Part shown: positions 57,188 through 64,000 of the stretch, piece after piece
Position numbering within the stretch: the first letter of the stretch is position 1
Layout of the letters: each line of letters starts with the position of its first letter
NCBI RefSeq assembly: GCF_023278565.1
Contig: NC_064675.1
Location: forward strand, 868,001-932,000
Origin: Colletotrichum lupini
Taxonomy: Eukaryota > Ascomycota > Sordariomycetes > Glomerellales > Glomerellaceae
Length of the DNA stretch: 64,000 nucleotides
Direction of reading: 5' to 3'
Notes under the pieces: model-generated
What the model was told of the DNA's origin: nothing
Database searches by the model: none
What the model saw: only the letters and a program-made list of their open reading frames with translations
Translations under genes and position numbers: made by a program

Positions 57188-58578
57188 GATGATAAGTGAA
57201 AAGAGATAAACCTGTAGTAAATGAGCGTATGGGAAAAGAATGAAAGCCTGCACAGCAGGGTGTGTTGTCAATGAAACGAAGGAAGACGGAAAGAGGAAAG
57301 ACACGTAAAGAAACCACGATATCACCAAAGTCGTTGCAGCAGTATCGAAGGTGAATGCTTCATGTCAGAGAACAGGACGGCAGATGGACCCTTATACTCG
57401 GCCCTTGACGAAGACCAGCCCATCTGTCGCCTGTCATCCGTCATCCATCACCCGTCACTGAGCATCCAAGCGCCATCCCATTGACGCCAAAAGCCTCCGT
57501 CGGTCCCATGCAATCTTGTCCCTTCTTGCTGTCCCCCAAGAAGCGCGAGCGCTAGGGTCTGAACATGGTTTCACGAGATTCCTCTCTTGCAGCGAGGTTT
57601 CGTTTGGCGGCCTGGGCCCGGGGAGATATGGGAAACCTTCCTCGGCTAAGGCCCCCTCCCTGCTGCGCATCATTCCCGTCTTTCTGGTGACAAGCTGACA
57701 GAGTACCGTCCGAACACTCGTTCAACGGATAACTCGGTGGAGATTGAGACTTGAGAGTTTCTGTGGTATGCACCACATGGCAGAGTAGCTGCACAAGGTT
57801 CAAATGCAGCTAAAGAAAATTGAGCCTCGGGTTGGTTGGGATGGCCCGGCGCGTGAAACGGCTCGTGTAGCAAGGCGGCAGATCCTGAAGGGATGGCGCG
57901 GGGATCGTGGCGGGAAGATGAGACGAAAAAGGAGCTGTTGAGGTGTGAATTTGTGTGTGCCAGGGGGAGAAAGACGGAGAGTGACAGGGACGCAGGAGAA
58001 ATAAGAAGAGGTCCGCGCTTGCTGGCCCCTGCACAATGAGCCGGCGATTGGATGGGAGGACTGCCGGCTGCCGGGTGGGGCTTCACGGCCCCTCCAGTAT
58101 CGACCGGGTGGGGCACTCGTCGGCGCTTGCCGGACAATTCCATCGGGGGACGTACCCGCCACAGTGAGTACTATTTCAAGCTTAAATTCATGCTCAATTC
58201 CTGTTTTCTATTGTCTCACGAGCGCTTCTGCCTTCTTCACGTGAATCGTTCTGATAACCCGTCGCACTACGCTCATGTCTCACGACAGATTCCAGTGCGA
58301 CCTAGAGGACCACAGGCCGATCCCTCAAGGTTTCGAATTATCTTGAGGTCCCGTCTGACAATCCCTTGCGAAGAAGTTAGATAGTCAAGAACTTTGGATA
58401 GCATCCAACGCCTTTAGTATTTTGTGTTCATCATCATATCTACGGCTACCTGTGTTTCGTAGGTATGCCTTTTCAACCCAACTGTCTTTGCATGCCGCAT
58501 TCACAGCCAGAATATGTACTTGATTCCATGCAAAAGTACACCGAGAGTTTTTCAAACTTACTACCACATGAACTAGGC
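57188..58578. other. Intergenic between lectin-like gene and chitinase
   Basis: Promoter of the lectin-like gene and 3' region of the chitinase. Frames on the minus strand at 57670-58162 are Ser/Pro-rich and lack domains. Confidence 0.45.
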
Positions 58579-59849
58579 TCATTTGATGCCGTTCAGTTCA
58601 TTAAACCCAGCCTGGACCAGACTTTGCCTCCCCTTCCGGTCTCCTACGCCAGTCCAGTAGAATAACCCACCAAGAGCCTTGCTCTTCGCATACTGGGCCT
58701 TGATGGCCACAGATCTCGGCACATCAAAGGTCATGAACCCGTACTTGGGATCAATATAAGTGGCAGCGGCCGCAGTCGTATCCACAGTTGCCTTATCTAC
58801 ACTATCATTCGACATGTCGCAGTAATCAACCTCAGCAGACCCCTTTGTCGATCCGCCCGGCCCTTTCGCATTAGGAAAGGTGCGCGCGTACGCCGGGATC
58901 CCGAGCAGCACTTTACGGCTCGGGAACCCGTTGCTCGTGACGTAGGTGATGCCGTCGGCGCAGGCGATCTTGAGGTTCGGGTTGTTGCTCACCAGCGTCT
59001 TGGAGGCCAGGAGCTGCGCGTGGTTGCCCGAGACGTCGGTCCAGGGTCCTGTGAGGTCGTAGCACATTAAGTTCAGGTAGTCAAGGAGAGAGGCGGCTCG
59101 TCTAAGGTCGATATTCTTGAGCACCCATTGGCCCGGCGGGAGGGCTGATGTGATGAGGTACTTGCCCGCTGGCATCTGTTGGCGGACGTCACTGAGGAGG
59201 CTGATGTAGTCTTTGCCCTGCTTGGCGTCGCTTGGGTGTTCCCAGTCAACTTGGACAAGTGTCAGAGCCAGAACCTAGTGAGAATACGAGGATAGGAAAA
59301 CTTACTATCAACGCCGTTGAGCTGCCACTTGTCGCAAAAGGCCTTGATCTCCTTGGCAAAACGAGCGCGCGCGGTAGGATTGGCGGCCAGGGCCGGGAAC
59401 TCGGCGCTGCCCGTGCCACCGCCGACGGACACAAGGGTGCGGATGCTCGGCTTCGAGGCCTTGAGCTTGGCTGTGGCCGAGAGACAGCCCTTTGTGCCGT
59501 CGACTGGGATCTGGGTATCGGCCCAGTCGTCAATGAGCTTCAGTGATCCGTCCGTGTTGACTTTGATAAAGGCGTACATGACGTGAGTGACGGCATTGAC
59601 GGGCATCGAGGCGGGAGTTTGGCCCTTGTAAACCCGCCAATTGGGGTAGTAGACGGCGTTGACCCAGCCTTGAGACATGACGGGTTGGACGAATGCTGTG
59701 AGGGCGAGCAGGTTGAAGACCAGAAAGGACAGTCGTCTCGGTGAGCTCGATGATGAGGCCAAGGTCGAGGTCAAAGTTGAGGTGTGTGTTGATGTCAATG
59801 TTGAGGCTGACGGCGGGACGGCGCGGGGGAGGGGTCGTCCTCGGGCCAT
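58579..59849 (-). CDS. GH18 chitinase
   Basis: Two exons, 59849-59306 and 59249-58579, joined in phase 1 across a 56 nt GTAAG...AAG intron, give 404 aa. The catalytic DxxDxDxE motif is assembled across the intron: LNGVD then IDWE, with Asp181, Asp183 and Glu185. Other GH18 landmarks are YYPNWRVY, SVGG, NLMCYDLTGPW and a C-terminal LFYWTG. The family cleaves chitin by substrate-assisted catalysis. The N-terminus has a 40-residue Ser/Thr-rich lead before a hydrophobic segment (LSFLVFNLLALTAFVQPV), so it may be a signal anchor, or the true start may lie further in. An in-frame extension upstream to 60128 exists but is unlikely. Confidence 0.9.
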
Positions 59850-62016
59850 TTTTGTAGCGTAGGGCCCGTCCGGGTGCGGCGGGGTGGCCCAGTTCGCTGA
59901 CGTGGGGACCCCCGGGGGCTGTGCTTGCCGTAGATGCCGCTGCGAGGCGCCCAGCTGGATCGCTATTGGGGAACCGGAGACAGCCAAGGCAGGTGCTGCA
60001 TCGGGTGCAAGTTTCCTCCTCTTCTGCCCTCGTATTCTCCTTGATTCTCCACGGTTCCTCTCGTAAACGTCTTTTTCTTCTTTTCGCCTTGCCACGACCA
60101 AAACCGATGACGGCCGAATGAGAAGCAACCAACAGCCTAGGAGGAAACAGCCTTCAGGTCATCGAGAAAACCTGCTTTCGGTGCTGGTGCTTGTTCCTAA
60201 AAGAAGAGAGACACCGCACGCGACTTGGGACTGGTAGAAAACAATCTTTTCCGGTTCCTGATCTTCCCCTTTTTCTCCCTTTCGTGCCTGAACCCAGGGG
60301 AGATCTTATACCGACCGCATGGGACATTGGCTAAATTCTCGAATTCCAGGGAAATTCTGGAGGAATTCGATTAATTCCTTGGCGGTTTCCTTCGATAGGC
60401 CACTCGACAAATATGTGGACGATTCGTAAGCCTGTGTCCCTCTCGGAGAATGCGACCATGCACGTCTTTTTAGCCAGGCTGTTGCATTAAAAGACTTGCA
60501 GGCTTGCTCTCCCCCCTCTTCATCGTTCGGGGCAATCTACACCTGCAGACGGGAAGCAAGCTCTAGTAGCTGTGTGCTCGGAGGAATGTCGACCGCGTTC
60601 TCGATCGAGCAGCGGGATTCCCGTTTGACGGCGGACTCCCGGAGAGGAGAGGAATCAGATGGAGTCTGAGAAGGAGACTGGAGGAAAACAGAAGCCCCTT
60701 GGCTCGCCCTGCATCCAATGCTGCCCAGTGCCGCCAAGGACCACGCGGCAAACAGCAAAGTCGTCGCGGATTGAAGACTTGGAGGGCACGCTGACCGGCT
60801 GATTGCCTAGGGAGGAAGGAGGTCTTTATCAATGCACATGTGGCCGCAGGGCTCATATCAATTGGCATCGACCGCGGGGACGGGGACCGATCTCCCGGAA
60901 GGCTTGCATCGCGATCAACACTTCAACGGAGTCTTTCAGCCGGTGGAAAGACCATTTCTCAGGGCACGCATGGCTTACAGCTTGGCAGCGAGGCGTCGGA
61001 CGGATGGCCTTGGCCGTTAGGTGCGGCCGGTGAGCAACAAGGGAACACCACGATGAATGCGGCCGCGGCGCCACGAGACATGTTCGCGCTCCGGTGCAAT
61101 TCGACGCAAGCGGAACGACGCCTCCCAAGACTACGGAACCTATAGAGAAGGTGGACGTGGCGAGGGACAGCTTATTAACACTGCCGCGTGTCAATTTCCG
61201 CCCAATAGACCTCTGCCAAATTCGAGCAGCGGTCACGAAGTAAACGACGTGAAGCACGACATATGATCGATTGCAGGGCCAAGACGGCCTTTCGCAAAGA
61301 CCGGCCGTTTGACAGCGGACAGATGCAGCGCGGAGTTTGAATTGAGAGAACTTTACCTTCGGATCAAATCAAATGTCTCGAGATTTCTCTCTAGAGCTAC
61401 TTCTCAGCCGCATCAATGAACCTTGGCAAAGCACCAGGCATGTCTCATTGCCTTCAGCTGGGGCAGCATAGCTCAAAGGGCCTTGACAGAAGTACAAAGC
61501 GACAGAGGAATGCTGGTCACGTCTAGCTGAACCAAATCCCGGGATCAGTCCGCTGGTTTCTGCTGACAACCCCCTAATCCTGGAAATTGTGGGCTACCTA
61601 TGCCCTGAATTCTGGGATCAGTACGGATACTCCGTGACTGCTGGTGATCCTCTAATTCTTGGAGCAATGCGTATGCCGCTGTTGGTTGACCCTGATCCTA
61701 GCAGCCATACAGTGCCGTCCGCCTTAATCCTGGTCGGCGCTGAAGAATCCTGCGGGCTTCTGTTCGCACTACTCCATCACGAACCTTGTCGAGTAGCGGA
61801 GGTGTCTTGTCTGCAGTCACATTCAATGTTATTCTGCACTGAGCCATCCCAATGATCGACCCTACTAGCGGGTCCAAAACCTCAGCCAGCCGCCTGTCTC
61901 AACGTCGGTCTTTGTACTTTTTTCTTTTCTTTTTTTTGAAGTCTGTCTTCACGGCGACCGCCACGTAGCCGTGTATTTGGCGTTTTGCAAATCTCCATGA
62001 AGATCGTTGCCAAGCG
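59850..62016. other. Intergenic, 2.2 kb
   Basis: Upstream of the chitinase gene and downstream of the small membrane protein gene. Frames at 60563-60868, 60853-61257 and 61589-61855 show no domain. An A/T-rich tract near 61918-61940 is notable. Confidence 0.4.
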
Positions 62017-62502
62017 TTAGCGACCTTGAGGAGGTCCGTCATGTCGCCAAGAATCTGGTGCAATGTGGCGATTCTATCAAGAAATATCGAATGGAAAAGG
62101 TTAGTAAGAGTTAGGCAAACCAGTAGATACATGAAAACTTACCACATACATCAGAAACCAGGTGATAACAAGTATAACTGGAGGCAGAAACGCAGCTTTT
62201 CGTAAAAGAGTACGAGGTACTCTTGAAATACTCGAAATACCGAGAAATAGGTACAGTATAAGAGAAAAGCTGACCAAGTTAACAAAGAAGCAGCTTTCTA
62301 TTCCTTGGAGGGGACAGGGCCCAGGCGAGAAGAAGCCGAATTGAGGAGGGATGCGTAAATAATCCGTTTGAATCTCGAAGCATCGCTCACCGAGAGTTCG
62401 AAACAACGGCTTATTGTAGTCTCGAATAGGATCAGTGGCGAGAGCCCATCGATAGATCTCATAACTCCCATCTATTAGGAATGCGAAGGTTGCGCTGTTC
62501 AT
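62017..62502 (-). CDS. Small membrane protein, unidentified
   Basis: Exon 1 62502-62143 and proposed exon 2 62073-62017, joined in phase 0 across a 69 nt intron with donor GTAAGT, a perfect TACTAAC branch site and acceptor GATAG, give 138 aa. Two hydrophobic helices are clear: SCFFVNLVSFSLILYLFLGI at about 70-90 and FLPPVILVITWFLMYV at about 105-120. The ending (NRHIAPDSWRHDG...) is short and polar. Without splicing the frame ends after 133 codons instead. I recognise no family. Confidence 0.45.
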
Positions 62503-62884
62503 TGCCAGGCAATCTTGGAGCCTAGATCCAGACTTGAACCTCGTGTAAGGTAAGTAATTGGGGTGCGTTGATTTTGAATTGAATAACAGGATAAAGGCAG
62601 GGTAGCCGTTGTATCGCGAAAGTGTGATCTTTATTGGGACGTATTAGGGGTCGAGGAACGACGATGTCAGAAACCTTTAGTGGGAGGCTTTAGTAGGGAC
62701 GATGAATGGTTCGGAAGTGCGTGTACATGAAATGGTTTGGCAGGATTCATCAACAGACTGCTTATTTATAAAGGCCTGCCGCTACCGTTGTGGCCGATTC
62801 TGTCGTGTAAGCTTTGGACATTGAAAAGCTTAACGCTACCACATTTCGCGTGTTGTGTCTTGTCCATAGTCACCCCACGTTACA

Positions 62885-62905
62885 GTAATCCAATTGTTGG
62901 ATTAC
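62885..62905. repeat. Perfect 9-bp inverted repeat
   Basis: GTAATCCAA and TTGGATTAC flank a 3 nt loop, forming a tight hairpin or a palindromic binding site. It lies 380-400 bp from the start codon of the minus-strand membrane protein gene. Confidence 0.85.
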
Positions 62906-62937
62906 GAGGCAGAAAAGGGGCCCTATTAGGTAGTTAG

Positions 62938-63001
62938 GTAGGGGTGGTAGGTAGGCAGTCTGGGCCCGTGCAGACGGACCCTTCCACCTACCTATACCCA
63001 C
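62938..63001. repeat. Imperfect hairpin of TAGGTAGG/CCTACCTA words
   Basis: GGTAGG-type words on the left face CCTACC-type words on the right around a GTCTG...CAGAC inner stem. Runs of this word are common in fungal intergenic DNA. Confidence 0.4.
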
Positions 63002-63540
63002 TGAGGGACCGCGGGCTCTGCCCACGATCTTCCACTCCTACACACACGCAATAGACCTATACTGACCTATTGACCTAGTCGCGACCGAAAGGTCTGACCT
63101 GCCTACGTGTATACCAACACCAATCGTCGTGCTTGGGGCCTTGAGGGCCAGGGCGAAGTCATCTCTAGACAGCGTAACTTACCTGACGGCCATCAGGGTT
63201 GTTGTTGAGAAGTCTCCTTCAGCCACGTTCTCACTACTAGGTGATTGAAGAGTATGGTCTCTGATAGGGCAGGCTACCTTGAAAAAGGACTGTATATTGA
63301 ATGTATTATGAACTGTGTATTTCGTTCAATGCTTGTTGAACATAAAGGACGACGACATGCTTGGAGGTCCAGATGGACTGTGCCTCCCCTAAGCATGATG
63401 AGAAAAGCATCCATAAATGGGCAAATGGAAAAACACATTCCAAATGGCAAGAGATTGGATTTTGCACCACCCTATCTAGTAAAGATGCCTTGAAGCAGCG
63501 GGTAATTCAGCTACACCTCGCCGGCAGAGTGGCCATATAA

Positions 63541-64000
63541 GCTGAGACACCCGTTTCTAGATCTTATGACGAAGCAAACGACGACAAAGCGACGGATGCC
63601 TTCTATCTTACAGACCACACGTTGATTGAGCAAGCTTTACAAGCGCTAGAGAGCATGGACATGAAACTACCGATAGTAACATCACGGGACAACCCAAAGC
63701 CGAGAGTTTATACTTCGAAAGTCGTTCAGCAAAACCTCATCAAGAGATTCACCACACAGAATCCAGTGTCCCAGAAGAGAATGCTCGCAGTTTCACGAAC
63801 TCCATCAAACACACGCTTCTATTTCCGCACAAAAGACGCAGCGCTGTTTCGTGCCATGGAAAAGGGTCTTTTTGACGAATCATCCTCGAGTGAAGTTTCT
63901 CAAGAAGGCTGGGATAAGATGATCGAAGTCTGGAAGAACACCGTCGACTGTCAAAAGCTGCATGAGGATAATACCGATGTCGATTGGAACGAGCCGCTAT
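63541..64000 (+). CDS. Partial coding region running off the right edge, unidentified
   Basis: The frame is open from just after a TAA at 63538-63540 to the end of the window (153 codons), far longer than chance nearby. The protein is hydrophilic and well-balanced: TDHTLIEQALQALESMDMKL, then PRVYTSKVVQQNLIKRF, RMLAVSRTPSNTRFYFRTKD, ALFRAMEKGLFDESS and GWDKMIEVWKNTVDCQKLH. The first Met is at 63655, so an upstream exon or an acceptor near 63541 is likely. I recognise no family. Confidence 0.55.

Larger units (their letters stand above)
62503..63540. other. Intergenic with two inverted repeats
   Basis: Holds a perfect 9-bp palindrome at 62885-62905 and an imperfect hairpin at about 62938-63000. 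A plus-strand frame at 63245-63493 has no domain; it could be an upstream exon of the gene running off the right edge, but that is unproved. Confidence 0.4.

Noticed and set aside
1..64000. CRISPR array, bacterial operon or biosynthetic gene cluster
   Set aside because: No regularly spaced repeats, no polycistronic layout, and no polyketide, peptide or terpene synthase genes; the DNA is eukaryotic.

Overview
The window is nuclear DNA of a filamentous ascomycete (Pezizomycotina, probably a Sordariomycete). Evidence for this: genes are split by 45-435 nt spliceosomal introns with GTAAGT-like donors and CTAAC/CTGAC-like branch sites; eukaryotic ribosomal proteins eL34 and uS9 are present; tRNA-Ile(AAU) genes carry anticodon-loop introns; there is a CFEM/PTH11-class receptor typical of this subphylum; and an AT-rich island looks like RIP-mutated repeat DNA. 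Species placement is inference. Exon joins were made by hand from splice signals, frame continuity and family resemblance.

Layout. Bases 1-7.6 kb hold no convincing gene: a GC-rich, pyrimidine-tract and microsatellite-rich stretch, then a lower-GC stretch. An intron-containing tRNA-Ile and a 507 bp TA-flanked inverted-repeat element follow. 9.1-15.7 kb carries four minus-strand genes: an alpha/beta-hydrolase fused to a cysteine phosphatase, a complex I assembly factor (NDUFAF3 type), eL34 and a small unidentified protein. 17 kb has a FAR1-type DNA-binding protein. 21.1-22.9 kb has a PHO8-type alkaline phosphatase. 25.5-34.7 kb is dense: F-box protein, Rad9 checkpoint clamp subunit, RCC1-repeat protein, prephenate dehydrogenase and an unidentified two-cysteine-cluster protein. 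36.9-41 kb holds an Mpv17/PMP22 membrane protein, ESCRT-II Snf8/Vps22 and uS9, with a tRNA-like relic between the first two. tRNA-Ile and tRNA-Asn lie at 42.1 and 43.2 kb.

The right third is sparser and more surface-oriented. It has a CFEM seven-helix receptor, a small unidentified gene, a small secreted protein, a CorA-type metal transporter, a secreted two-domain lectin-like protein, a GH18 chitinase, a small membrane protein, and an open reading frame running off the right edge.

There is no single pathway or operon; most genes are independent housekeeping genes in mixed orientation, several as tail-to-tail pairs (Rad9/RCC1, TYR1/unknown, Mpv17/Snf8, secreted protein/CorA). I found no convincing new multi-gene system. 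The most notable items are the hydrolase-phosphatase fusion, the TIR element, two neighbouring genes each modelled with a GC-AG intron, the stand-alone FAR1 domain protein, and two tRNA-Ile copies with unrelated introns.
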